Shown here: piece by piece, positions 24,701 through 35,400 of the stretch
Layout: each line of letters begins with the position of its first letter
How positions within the stretch are numbered: position 1 is the first letter of the stretch
Origin: Mesocentrotus franciscanus
Lineage: Eukaryota; Echinodermata; Echinoidea; Camarodonta; Strongylocentrotidae
Length of the DNA stretch: 64,000 nt
NCBI GenBank assembly: GCA_037976565.1
Contig: CP137682.1
Coordinates: 25,239,298-25,303,297 of the forward strand
Reading direction: 5' to 3'
Program-made: the position numbers and the translations under genes
Notes under the pieces: model-generated
Databases searched by the model: none
Told to the model about the DNA's origin: nothing
The model's input: the letters and a program-made list of their open reading frames with translations, nothing else

Positions 24701-27327
24701 CCAGAGGTTTAACTTTAAGGAAGTTACAAAACTAATGTGTGTTAGGTCGCAAGGTACTTTCCAAGGCGTTTCCCCACTTTTAACAACCTGGCCTCTGACT
24801 GTTTATCTTTTAAACAACATATAAGCACGAACTTTCTCAGCATATTTGAGAAAAATTTCATTAGAACTGCTCATAAAACTTCAAATTATGATTTTAAAAT
24901 ATTTCTTTCTGAGATTTCCAAAAACCTACAAGATCATGTGACTTTTAACCTGTAGAAAAGAAAATGTAATCAGGTTACCTTTTCAGCGCTACAGGATTAC
25001 TAAATACATGTACATGTACATGTATTAAAGCTTACATTGTATGCAATTGAGCTAAGTTTGGTACTTAGAATCATTTTTTCAATGGTTCTCAAAGTCATTT
25101 AAGTAACAAACAGAAGAACACCACAAAACATCAATTTCCATGTAACAAAACTACAGGAAATGAACTTTTACATATTTTTGAGACATTCCAAGAAGTCTGA
25201 CTCAAATGGCTGTATTCTACTAAGATTGGTTTAAGCTCGGTCTTAAAGGCATCGTTTAACAATGTTAAATTTGAGATGCATGGCCCTACATGTACGTGTT
25301 ATCAGCGTCTGTGGTATGGTGTAATAACAGTAATATTGAAGAAAAACATAAAAATTGCGCTTCAAAACGATCATGAAGTGCCTCAAAAAAGTAAAAATCT
25401 TTGAGTGACCGGTTTTACCATACTCATTTTCCCCAATAGACTGTAGTGAAATAACAGTTAGGAAAACGAAAAATGATTTCCAATCATAAATATCTTGATA
25501 ATCAGACAGGCGACAGGCGATCAGCTTGTAAAAGTCATGGGATTCCTGACTGACCTAAAAGTTTATAATTATGATTGCAGCATGAGCTAAATCCAGGATT
25601 TTGTTTCAGAATCTGAGGCAATGTTACTGAGTCACTTTAAGTTCATCTTTAAATAACAAAAAGAATATAAGAGCAGGTTGTAAGTTTTCCCATTATCAAA
25701 TTTGACTTATGTAACCCCCTGAAATTTCACTATCAGGTACAGTCAAACCTGCTTTAGTGACCACCTGTCTACAAAGACCACCTGTCTACAAGGACCATAT
25801 TTTTTGTTTCCCTTGAAAATTGTTTCTCATTGAAACATGTACTAAAGGAACCTGTCTATAAAGACCACCTGTCTACAAAGACCACTTTTTGTGTTTCCCT
25901 TGGGCGGTCGCTATAGACAGGTTTGACTGTATTACATAAGAGCACCAAGTTATATTTGGGCTTTTTAGATTTTTGTCTATCTAATCAGCTCAACTTTTCA
26001 GTGGAGTGGACTTGCACTTTAAAGGCCAAATTAAAAAAAAATTGTTTCTTGTGCCTCATTATTTTTCTCGCTATCTCCTAATTTTGTTTGGACATACATG
26101 TATACTGCAGAATCAGACCAAATGTAAGCATTGAAGTAACATTGTTTTGAGCCTCTGTAATTAATGCACATTTGAAAATAAATAATATGAAAACTTCAGT
26201 TAAAATTAATTCAACAACATTTTATCTCTAGAAAACCATCAAATGTTATTCAAATACACTGTATCATGGAATTCTCTTTTTCATTTTCAAGGAATCTGGA
26301 CAAGAAGCTGATAAGTAATAATCACTTTAACATGGTGTACATTTGTAAGTACAACTTTTGTACACTACTACATGAAGTTATTGTTCAGGCTAGTTTGCAA
26401 ACACATACTAGATTGTTGGCCTATCAAGTTGATACCAATTCAGACCCAGAGACATGATTTTCTCTCTCCTTCCATCTCACTACTTTTCATCATAAGGACA
26501 GTATCCATTTTCTACAATGAGAATGCACTTGAGACGCCACAAAGAACAAACACACTGATTGATAAGGATGGACCTTCCATTCTAAGAATACAAATCACCA
26601 GACAACCCCAAAAAAAGGGCTGGGTGTGGAAAGTCTATTCATACCAATTACATGTACATGTACCAGGGAGATCTCCCTGCATGTACCAAGTACTCATTGT
26701 TGTGTAACTTTCATAGCCACCGGCATGAAGCATCGAGCGGCTGTCTGAAGCTCAATCTTATAACAAAACAGATATATAAGCATTGTTGCAAACAAAAACT
26801 TGTTCATGAATCAGTGTCCATTGCCTGTGTGAACAACTGAGCAATCTCTCAAAATGTGTTTTTGTTTTATTTGTTTGTCCTTTTTTCACAATGTTCCTTT
26901 ATCCTATATGAGTCTGTATAAAGTTTATCACCTTTCATCGCATCTTGTACAGCAGTCAAGTGACATGTCCTTTGGCTGGCATTGTATGATGGTTGCAAGC
27001 CTGACCTGATATAATGGATCAGTTTACTTATTAAAATGCATACCTTTTGAACAAAACTTCTCAAGACAACTAAGAGACTTCAGAGGCTTCCCCAGTATAG
27101 CAATAACTAATGTTGGCAAAAAGTATTCCTTCCATAAAGATGCAATCACCATAGATGTAGGCCTGCCTGTATCAAGGGGTTATGGACAGAAACATCCATA
27201 AAATATTAAACAAGTCTATTCCAGCATCACTTGTGTCTGAGGTGATACGGATCGTAAAAATCCACTTGTAAATACTTGCCTTCAATCTTTCCAGCTGGTC
27301 ACTATCAAAGTTGGTTTTGGTTGTCAT
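11953..27327 (-). CDS. large divergent-homeodomain protein, family not recognised
   Basis: Exons in transcript order: 27327-27280 (16 codons, ATG in a good context), 23625-17624 (6 kb), 16854-16761, 16049-15689, 14819-14406, 13825-13279 and 12774-11953 (stop). The spliced N-terminus, FDSDQLERLK joined to VWFVINPTPSRNEVDR, aligns position for position with a 60-residue homeodomain. After it come about 700 residues that are mostly basic with degenerate repeats of about 30 residues, then an acidic Ser/Glu-rich region with short repeats and SUMO-interacting-like motifs. The C-terminal exons carry a Lys/Arg patch (KKDKKSRRRRK) and Gln/Ser/Thr-rich segments. Nuclear chromatin or DNA binding is inferred. 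Several single-base frame breaks interrupt the exons (near 19350, 18133, 16761, 13650 and 12320). Restoring one base at each of the two in the giant exon makes its length fit the downstream phase. The ortholog is unknown to me. Confidence 0.75.
13279..13825 (-). CDS. homeodomain gene exon 6 (with frame break)
   Basis: It starts ttttcag|GAAGCTTC and gives FSEKDIREEWMQLLKVMEE, then Ser/Ala-rich sequence. Near 13650 the open frame shifts by one base to continue PSAPPRVSETSSMTASAED. The donor is AAT|GTAAGTTT at 13278. The exon length disagrees with its flanking phases by one or two bases, consistent with missing nucleotides. Confidence 0.6.
13922..14075. mobile_element. SINE-body fragment, related to 120-355
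   Basis: TACCAGGTATCCATTAACC and GGTGGCAAATGTAGATCAATG correspond to the ACTAGGTCCTCATTT and GTGGCAAATGTAGATTAATG parts of the element near the left edge. It sits in an intron of the homeodomain gene. Confidence 0.5.
14406..14819 (-). CDS. homeodomain gene exon 5
   Basis: 414 nt, phase 1 in and out, donor G|GTGAGA. It encodes a Gly/Asn/Ser-rich stretch, then IEENPLVHRLLSGKEPVKRS and a strong basic patch (KKDKKSRRRRK) that could be a nuclear localisation signal. Confidence 0.75.
15689..16049 (-). CDS. homeodomain gene exon 4, candidate folded segment
   Basis: 361 nt, phase 0 to 1. After a Ser/Pro-rich stretch comes a Lys/Arg patch (RRGSKRRVITNKNLKRP) and then a helical-looking block (PEAVQIRIQQLNLYPFDHSW, WKRNAAVVELAQTEAQLDC). 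That block is the least disordered part of the C-terminal half and may be a separate domain. No family recognised. Confidence 0.7.
17850..19085 (-). repeat. tandem 618-bp (206-codon) duplication inside the giant exon
   Basis: Two adjacent near-identical blocks lie 617-618 bp apart; for example, the ACTTCGGGATGTAGTGG region recurs near 18310 and 18927. The unit is in frame and encodes an acidic Ser/Thr/Glu-rich segment with VDQGSLEEGL, SENPPLEKESSGND and TTSRSDASEENLDPVKQ. The downstream copy lacks one base near 18133 relative to the other. Confidence 0.93.
20420..21010 (-). repeat. acidic short-repeat region (about 16-residue period) in the homeodomain protein
   Basis: Units of the type EKTSAGELEDMEEHEKSS and EKSPEEVTETMKEVEKTS recur with drift at least six times. 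They are Glu/Lys/Ser-rich with regularly spaced hydrophobics, consistent with a charged helix or a disordered acidic linker. Confidence 0.75.
21130..21340 (-). repeat. WSS(V/I)AS peptide repeats
   Basis: Three copies of a Trp-Ser-Ser-(Val/Ile)-Ala-Ser motif (IWSSVASS, VWSSIASP, LWSSIASS). The last two are each followed by a KDIPF block about 9 residues on. In an otherwise Trp-poor disordered chain, this looks like a repeated short linear motif. Confidence 0.75.
22740..23310 (-). repeat. degenerate basic repeats of about 30 residues after the homeodomain
   Basis: Blocks with a (P)-V-x-G-x-x-x-R/K-x-x-K-x-A/L-D-S/T core recur: PVQGCIKRKDKVADS, PVQGSMTRTVKELDT, PVLRGIERRDKVADS. They are rich in Lys/Arg and polar residues, suited to nucleic-acid contact, although this is inference. 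Confidence 0.65.
23500..23625 (-). CDS. homeodomain helices 1 (end) to 3
   Basis: Exon 2 opens in phase 0 after ttgccag| with VWFVINPTPSRNEVDR, ISAQMKVMSAS and VWMWFRRQQNRVKANP. Numbered as a homeodomain, F8, L16 and F20 of helix 1, the loop Pro26, helix-2 Glu30, and W48-F49 with R55 and K57 are all in place. Position 51 is Arg instead of the invariant Asn, and position 53 is Gln instead of Arg. Confidence 0.8.
24298..24385 (-). mobile_element. SINE/LINE 3'-end fragment with (TTGGA) tail
   Basis: On the minus strand the sequence reads GTGTGCAGCGCTTTGTAACC, then a TATATCAAAT stretch and (TTGGA)n. An AGCGCT...ATAT segment followed by a short microsatellite tail is typical of 3' ends of tRNA-SINEs and CR1-like LINEs. 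Confidence 0.4.
25736..25933. repeat. dispersed palindromic repeat, copy B
   Basis: It begins ACAGTCAAACCTGC, carries repeated CCACCTGTCTACAAAGACCA units and ends TATAGACAGGTTTGACTGTA. Near-identical to 1716-1905, with imperfect inverted ends. Confidence 0.85.
27280..27327 (-). CDS. homeodomain gene coding exon 1, GC donor
   Basis: MTTKTNFDSDQLERLK. The exon ends AAG|GCAAGT, the classic strong GC-AG donor, with no GT alternative that keeps the homeodomain register. An upstream acceptor (accatgcag|) near 27375 indicates a 5'UTR exon further right. Confidence 0.7.
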
Positions 27328-27379
27328 GGTGATTTCAAATTAGTACTGATCATGTGAAGAATCGGAGAAACGATCTGCA

Positions 27380-28190
27380 TGGTAGAATGATAAAAGGAAA
27401 GAAAATCAAAGTCATGAGATTGATAACCCAGTCAATAACCTCAACACAATTTTGAATTTATGCAAAAATATAAATAATTCATTGATTGTTATAGAAAAAA
27501 GGGAGTGGCGAAAAAGGGCAAGAAAAGATGTGGGTGATAAAAATGTCTTTCTTGATTTAGTGGCCAAATTGATTATTTCATCCACTCTTCAAAAAACATG
27601 GGGCAGGGTGGGGTGGGGGAGATGGAAATGTATCATTTAAATTAGAAGTCTACCCCTCCCCATCCAAAACTTTTGTAATAAAGCGGACTTTGTGGGGGGG
27701 GGTTAGTCAAAGCCTTTGACAGGGCATGCTTTTGCACCCCTCCCTCCTTGGAATAGTGCTGCCTCTTCAAAATCAATCAAAGAACAAAACCAAAAAAAGG
27801 AAATAATATAAATGTTCTTCAAACTCCTCCCCAAAGAAAGTTTTGCTACAAAGTGCCAACATCGTTGCAAAAGAAGAGCCGAGATAAACATCCTCCTACT
27901 TCCCCTTCCAACATGCTTGTCACTACAGTACTGGCTTTTAAGTCTTTTGACTCTACATCAAGATCAGAACTAAAAAAACAAATTTTATTTATTATGTTTT
28001 ATTAACTCATCCGATTGCTGTTCTGTTTCTGAAGGATATTATATTTCCGATCTTCCAGAACTTTCTTGCCGTTTTCTCACAGCCACATGCTGACTCTCAC
28101 TCGTTAAAACCGCGGTAGATCTTACTTCAGCTGCATGTTGTTGGTATAAGTGGTAAGTGGTCCATCCCAACTCCCTGGTCCTACGTTACC
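27380..28190. other. upstream flank of the homeodomain gene
   Basis: No open coding exon. Poly-G/C runs around 27605 and 27692. The promoter of the homeodomain gene is expected between here and about 29 kb but I could not place it. Confidence 0.4.
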
Positions 28191-28197
28191 AGAATCT

Positions 28198-28336
28198 GGG
28201 CCCCGTCTTACACAGAGTTGATATCAATCGCAACTATGTAATGTACAACAGAGATAGGAGACTGCAAACTTGCGATTGATTGGAGGACTTACGATTGATT
28301 TGGATCAATCGTAACTCTTTGTTAAAGACGGGGCCC
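28198..28336. mobile_element. palindromic MITE, copy 1
   Basis: The GGGCCCCGTCTTACACAGAG end is mirrored by an AAAGACGGGGCCC end, with nested inverted copies of a TCAATCGCAA/CGATTGAT core inside. It can fold into one long hairpin. About 139 bp. Confidence 0.8.
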
Positions 28337-28577
28337 TGGCCTGCCTAACCATTTTGCCGGTGTGATCGGAGAAATTGAGTTACTAATGGTACACACTGCA
28401 CGGACCGAGCATCATTCCATGTTGATCATTTTCATGTCGGAAAAAGTGAATGTCGACTACATGGAATACAGTACGAGCAGGGAGTTTGCAGTTGACTTCT
28501 CGTGTGGATTTTCTCTGGCTAAGAAGATGTCGTTCACAATTAATTACACCGTACCTACATGTAGGCGCGGGCGCGCA

Positions 28578-28696
28578 GCCCTGACTTACTACAATGAGTT
28601 GATATCGATCGCAACTTATTTGCATAATAAAGAGATAGGAGCACTTGCGATCGATTTGGATAAATCGCAACTTTTGCATGTAAGGCGGGGCCCCGA
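28578..28696. mobile_element. palindromic MITE, copy 2 (diverged left end)
   Basis: It shares GTTGATATCGATCGCAACTT, AGAGATAGGAGCACTTGCGA and the GGCGGGGCCCC right end with copy 1, about 250 bp away. The small reading frames across it on both strands follow from the palindrome and are not genes. Confidence 0.7.
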
Positions 28697-28699
28697 TCG

Positions 28700-31170
28700 T
28701 CTTGCGCACACCACCTAAATAGCTCTATTGTCACTTGTACTTTGCATAGTGCATTGAAGCGTCTACTACGTGTATTTGTGGTATACGCAACGAAAGAACT
28801 TGGCTCACGACAGGAATTACGAAATTGTGTAGATAATTAAAAACTTCCCGCGATATGTGCACATGCATTGAAACGACCTCAGAAGTCTGCCACAAAGCGC
28901 GCGTAGACTTTACGAAGAACGATGCATAGATTTCGCATACTGTACGAACATTACGGAACCAACAACAGGTGAATGTACTCACAAATCTGTGCTAATTAGG
29001 AGGAAGAGTAAGAAGAAAAAAGACCTGCGCCTACCAGGGATACACAGATGTAAACCCTAGAATGTTGTTTTCCCAGTCCCTATAAATAATTAAAGGCCTA
29101 TCTGGAAGATCATTGTATTTATTTTGTTCATCACGAAGGTAAAAACAAAGCGTGCATACGATCTTGGGGGTCTTTTTTTCTCTCAATGTTTGTGCCTGTC
29201 CATCCCGATGTTCAAATTCTCTGGCACCTTTTTGCGACCACGAGGTTTGATCATTATTACGTCTCGGTTTGGCGGGGCGGGGGGGGGGGGAGAAGAATGG
29301 TGTGTCAATTATCGGCGGTGGTTGGTTGGATGGAATGAGACATTAATCTCCTGAGAATACATGTAGTTGTATAAGCAAATAATCCTCTGGAATTTTAAAG
29401 GCGATAAGCAGCTCTGTTCACAAGCATCTTGTGGTGCAAGTGCTAGTTGTTATTACTATAATTATATTGGAGACAAGGAGTTGGGTGTCGGGGACACATT
29501 ACATTACAGGACCCGTTATCACGCTTGATCTCCCAAATCCCTTCCGGAACGTTAAATGAGCCGTTATCCAAAACAGCGCTTTTTTAATTACACGGAATTC
29601 AATAGGAGTTATTATTGTAGCCGTCAACCTAATAACTCCTTAATCACACAATGTGCAGCACAACAATGCGATTTACAGCAGCAAATTCTAATCTAGCACC
29701 CATTAACTTCCCTCTATACAGGTATGTTGAAATTTTGCCATCTACGTATCACAACTTTAGTTCAATTTATTGTACCACTGAAAGATTAAAAGGCCTAAAT
29801 CGTATTTGTGGGTGATGAAAAAAAACACCGCACATTTAAGACATCATGTTCAAGAGAAATAGCTTGCACTTCAAGTAAAATAAAGGCAATTTACATAACA
29901 TCTTAAATGTTTTCCCCCTTTCGGTCGAAAAGATAACTCGGAAGGACCCTGATAATTATGTATGATGTCTACATAATGAACCAACGTGGTCAAAGTCAAA
30001 ATGACCCCCCGATTTTCCAATTTTCCAATTTTCGTGCAAAAAAAAAAAAAAAATGTGCTCACTACCCCCTCACGGAGCGAATTTTCGGCCGGCGCGATTT
30101 TCAAATTTGCGGGAAAAAAATTGTGCCTCCCTTGTGCCCCCCGTCTAAGGAATCCTGGATCCGCGCCTGCAAATCAGAGAAATCTGCATCCCTGCTTTTC
30201 CCCCTCTTCATATACCAGCCACAATGTCAGAGCAGGGAGATGGGATATCCCTGGTCAGAGTCAATTAAGACACATGATCATGAAACGATTCCTTTTTAAA
30301 CCGAACTACTAAACCCTCTTTACCCCCACTTCTTTGATTTTTATTCACAAATTAATGTTTCACAATAGACACTGAATAAACAATGAATACTGACAATAAA
30401 ACTTATACAAGTAAAAAGTAATGCTCGCCGACAAACCGACCGTCGTGTGAGACTGTGGACACCCCGGATAAGGGGGCAGGGGCACGGAAGAGTTTGCCGA
30501 TTTCATTTCATGTCCAACCTACATGACTATGACCTCACCTTGTATTTTATCGCGATGAAGATGAAGAGAGCTTCTCATGAGTCATGACAATCGTCGAAAA
30601 GCTGGTGAACGAGTATCCGGGATGAAAAGGTGAATGTATGATGATACAGCCAGTGTACCACGCTCTTTACAAACCCATGTGTTTCTGACTTACCCAATAA
30701 CCCCGACTGATGAGCAACGAGTATAGCATGCAAGGTTCCAAAACGGCTAGCCAGTTCGGAGAACAGATACCATGTGCGCATGAGCAGACAAGTCACATAA
30801 GATTAGAACATGCTGAATAACACAAATGGTGCATTCCGGCTCCACATCCAATGATGCAAAGGAATTCCCCTTTTATCTTTTTCCCCTGCTTCTCCTTTGT
30901 TCACCGGCTTCAAAACGGAAAGCAAATCCTTTTATCATGTTTATGCTAAGTACATCAGCTCGCAATTATGTTCCAACTGTTCCGACAGCCACTTCAAACA
31001 ATACACCTGTTAACATTTTTTATATTCCGTTTATTCCGTATGAATGTTTAACGAACATTTTTTCTCGGAAACTGGCCGCACATGGCCCAAGGTTAAGAAC
31101 CCGAGGTTAAAACTCAACGAGAATAAAAACTCTGGAAAAGCTGATGACCCATGTCGTAACATAGTACATG
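28700..31170. other. intergenic, no gene seen
   Basis: Mixed-composition DNA with a G-run at 29276-29291 and an A-run at 30038-30052. Short open frames exist on both strands but none has splice context or recognisable peptide. Confidence 0.5.
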
Positions 31171-31175
31171 TAGAG

Positions 31176-31313
31176 ATATCGACTGCTTTGAGAGGCCTGG
31201 CTGTTTTATAGGCTCAAGAGAACGTGCACATCAGGCGCGCCGAGGGGTCATGGCAGGATGTGTACGTTCTCGAAAGCCAACAGCCAGTCCTCGAATATTA
31301 AAGCAGTCGATAC
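31176..31313. repeat. inverted repeat/hairpin with about 55-bp arms
   Basis: Left arm ATATCGACTGCTTTGAGAGG...AGAACGTGCACATC and right arm GATGTGTACGTTCTCGAAAG...AAAGCAGTCGATAC are imperfect reverse complements around a spacer of about 28 bp. Probably a foldback/MITE element. Confidence 0.75.
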
Positions 31314-31989
31314 GTCTTTTATATGCCGAATTGAAACAAAAATCTACCAAGAATTCTTACCTTATCCTTTAGTTTTATTGAGTAAAGATTGGCTAGAACA
31401 TCACGGAAAATCTGAGACACTGTCTGTTAATCTTCACTGGAAAAATGACTGAAAGATTCAATCATTTGGGAATCGCAGACAAAAAGCACTGTATGGTGTC
31501 CGCGCTCGCACAAAGACAATTTTAACACGTAAACCGATGGGGATCGCAGTATGAGGGCACTTTTCAAAAGACTATTGACTGGTAGGCGGGTACGAGGGCA
31601 CTTTTTAAAAGACTATCGACTCCAATTTCGACCAATCAGATGGCTAGATTTCTAAAGTGAGGTATATAACATAACACATCGCACTCTCATTGTAAATAAA
31701 AGTTGTCTCATTGAAAGCGCAAGCTAGAATTATTCAATTACACACTAATGATGTCACGCCTGTAGTCTCCGTGGCGGAAGCTCGCACACCTGTACAAGCT
31801 GCCTAAGTGCCTATATAATTATGCAAATTACATTCCACAGGGGTAACGGCCCCGGACCCAACACAGGTATGCATTCATTAATAGCGATACAAATAACATG
31901 TGCCTGCTATACAATCGTACCGCACTAGTATCGAGGCACCTATACGGAAAGTATAAATTTGGTTACATTACGAAAATGGGCTATTACGT

Positions 31990-32430
31990 TACTTGCCTTG
32001 ATCTTCACCTCTGGCCGCTGGAGGTGCATGTGAAAGGGCTTTCCAATATACTTGTTTCAACCAGGATTTCATCTGTATCACAATGAATGTATACTTTAAA
32101 CTTGCTGTGAATCTTCATCTCCGGCCGATGGAGATCTGAAAAGGCTTGTCTTGTTTGTTTTTGTAATCATTGTTCCTACAATGTACATGACATCAATGAT
32201 CAATCCGCATCCCTTGATTTTCATCTCTTACCGAATGAGGTGTGAAACGACTTTTCAGAGTTTCCTAACACCCTTGTACCTATATACATGGTTTTAATCC
32301 GCGTCACAATTAATGAATGCATGTATTTTTAACCTTGCCTCGATTTTCATCTACATCGATCGTGTACATGAATAGCCACCGGATGTGTGAAGACGCTTTT
32401 GAATATCCCGTGATCCTATACACGGGTTTT
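31990..32430. repeat. degenerate tandem repeat of about 110-130 bp, four copies
   Basis: A motif of the type CTTGATTTTCATCTCYGGCC-TGGAGRTGTGAAA-GGCTTTT recurs near 31995, 32102, 32212 and 32336 with substantial drift. An old satellite-like array. Confidence 0.6.
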
Positions 32431-32439
32431 TAACAATCA

Positions 32440-35400
32440 TAAAAATTATATCCGGCAACGCTGTACCAGAGACCTTGGTGGTCCATGGTTGCACTCAATT
32501 CATTGCTTGCGCGTCTGGTCATGCGATTGCATTGTGAAAGAAACGGTGTAGAATCGATCAGAATAGGTTGATCAGGGAGGTGGGGTTGATCATGACATGT
32601 AAGTATTGAAGAATGAGAAAATTCGACGTCACATGACATCATCCACTGAATTTGTCTGTATACACTTTTTTTGTTATGTGTATGCTTATATTTCATTACT
32701 AACTTGTATCAACGAATTTCCTGATATGGACAATAAATTATATACTGTCTTGTACTTATTAAACTCCCTCGACCACCCCCCCTTTCTCCAGTGGCGGCCA
32801 GGCTTTTGGTCAGGTCTTGATACTGTAATTCCTTTGGCAGCTAACTCAGGAAGCTACATATACATGTATACTGGGATGGTAGGTGAGGCGAGTAACTGCA
32901 AGGACTGCCATGAAGTGCAGGAATGGTGTGTGGACAAAGCTAGCACTTGTTGATTTACAGTAAAAAAATATATATATATGCTAAGTCCAGACTCCAGAGC
33001 TACATGTATATGCGAGAGCCTACAGGGGGCTGCATCATTCTGATGGAGGGTAGAGCAGCCTCCTTGAAGTGGGTTATTCCTTTTTGCATTGACTGCTGAG
33101 CCTGGTAGATGGTTCCAGATCCGTATTGTTCTTGGATAGTAGGAAAACTTGAAGGAGTCAATAGTTGCATCAGGAATTACATACCTGATACTTCAGGTAG
33201 TGGTCGTGTCTTCCGAAGTATGTAGCAGGGATGACAATCTAGCTCGCAATACAGTCCGCGACTAGGGTGGGGCCGTCAGCTACACACAGACGCACCATAT
33301 ATTCCTTTAACTCTTAAATAATGAGAAACTCAAAACAAAACAAAAGTCAAAATATCAGAATCCTTTTTGCTACTTTTATTTGCTTCCTCCTAAACTACAA
33401 TGACAAAGCTTTTCTTTTGTCGTTGACGTACATACTATTCAAATTCCGGATTACACTAACACAAAAGCTATACGTTTTCTGTTACGTTACTTACAGTAAG
33501 TGGGAGGTTAAGGGAAAGGGGGTAGCAAAACCTACTTAAAATTCAAATGGTCCTATTAGTTAAAGGAGAACTAACCCCACAGAATAACTTAGGTTATTCG
33601 GACTATATTCAATTTATTCATATATAACATGTACAAATAGAAAGTAGAAACCACAATGGCAGATTTTGCAGTCTTTACAGTACCTTAAATCGGAATTTTG
33701 ACCACGATCCCGTCTTCAAAAATGGAATCCTATAGTGCATTTGTAGAGTAAAGTCTCAACTGCAACATAATAAAATGTATGGGAGACATAGAGTATATAG
33801 GGATAGACGAGATCTATTCAAAACACCGGGAAATATTAACTATTCGAATCAAATTTAATTGTTTTTCGTGGCACTATATATGTTGACGTCAAAGCATTTT
33901 AACAGCAAACGCGATACATGAAATCGCATCTCCAATTCATATCCTATCAGAACATGAAAGAAAAATTGGGGGTAACCAGCCATTCTGAAGAGTTATATTA
34001 TAGCGGATTAAAAATAGGTACTTTTTGACCACTTTTGGCAATTTTTGCTTATGCGCGCGTGCGTCAATGATTATATGGTTTAAGTAATTTATATATTTTT
34101 TTTTATTTATTCACGAATATTTAGACAGAATAGCCTGATCAGCATTAAAAACATTTAAAAAAACATACAAAATATACAAATGAAATGTAAAGTGCAAATT
34201 AACATAGTCTAAAACATAAACATATCATAAATTGTGACAAGATACAACAAATACTTCAAATAAATTACAAGCTGGTCTTCCTCAGAGCTCTGTTTGCTTA
34301 CAATTAAAACTGTCCTATAATATGTAAAAAAAATAAATGGATTCACGTATAAATATTAGAATATAGAACAACAAATTAATAATCAGGGGCGATTTTAGAA
34401 TAATTAAAACGTAGAAAACGAACGAACGTCTAGAAGCTAACTTTAGGTCAATAATGGCTAAAAGTGATTTCAAATTGCTGCGAATAGTATCAGCAACACA
34501 ATACAAGTGATTTGTTTTTACTCATGCCGTCAAGGTAATGCTGATATCAAATATCACTCAGAAATGACAATGTACATGTAATATGACGGAAATATGGTCA
34601 ATAATATAGAAATTAACAAACTGGCGCCTACAGGTAGATAATTTAAAAAATCTCTTCGTCAGGATCAATTATCATGCATATGGCACATGTCATGAAAATT
34701 TGATTGTCATTAACCATGTCTTTCATGACATATGAAGCTAGCAAAATCCATACAGAAAGGGGGAAAAAGATAGATTTCGATGAAATTAATAGTTGCTCTG
34801 CTAATAATGTTATACGCGGCAGATCACCTTTAAAGATACTATATCCCTTTTGCAGCCAACATCAAATTCTGTAGAACTTTGCAGGAATTATGAATATGTC
34901 ATGTATGTCCTATCTGTGAAATTTAAACGTTAGCAGTGTCCTAATATTCAAATTATGCAAGGAAACCCGTTTACTTGCTAGACTTCACTGTCAGACACTA
35001 TTGAGTGACTGACTGGCTTTTTCATCTTTGGTAATAACATACATAAAATGAGCTGTAAAGGGTACATGAGCATTTGTCTACATCAATAACCCACTTCTTG
35101 TAATGGCCAAAATTAAACTGATTGAATCTTTGCGCAGCATAAAACGTACGACCATTCGGTACAATGGTCTGAAAAATCAGACTATTACTTACTGGCTCTA
35201 TAGCTCCTAAGTCGATTCGACAACTAATAGTCGTTATTTTCCCACTTAAAGACATTTTCAAGCCCCCTTTTTTTTAGGGAAGTTCTAAAATAGTATAGTC
35301 TATCAAATGCCGTTGGAATTTAACCTTTTCATTTTTTGGGCCTGCAAATGGGACATAGTACCTTTAAATAGACAGATTTTAACGAAATCATACTGATGCT

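Larger units (their letters stand above)
23640..27270. other. first intron of the homeodomain gene
   Basis: A 3.65-kb intron, mostly AT-rich. It holds a retroelement-tail-like block with (CAATC) pentamers and AAAGCGCTGCACACAC at about 24298-24380, a TTGAATTTATTGATTCATC block after 24535, and the dispersed repeat at 25736. No further coding exon is supported. Confidence 0.6.

Noticed and set aside
28362..28718. Overlapping open frames of more than 100 codons on both strands
   Set aside because: They span a palindromic MITE copy and lack recognisable peptide or splice sites.
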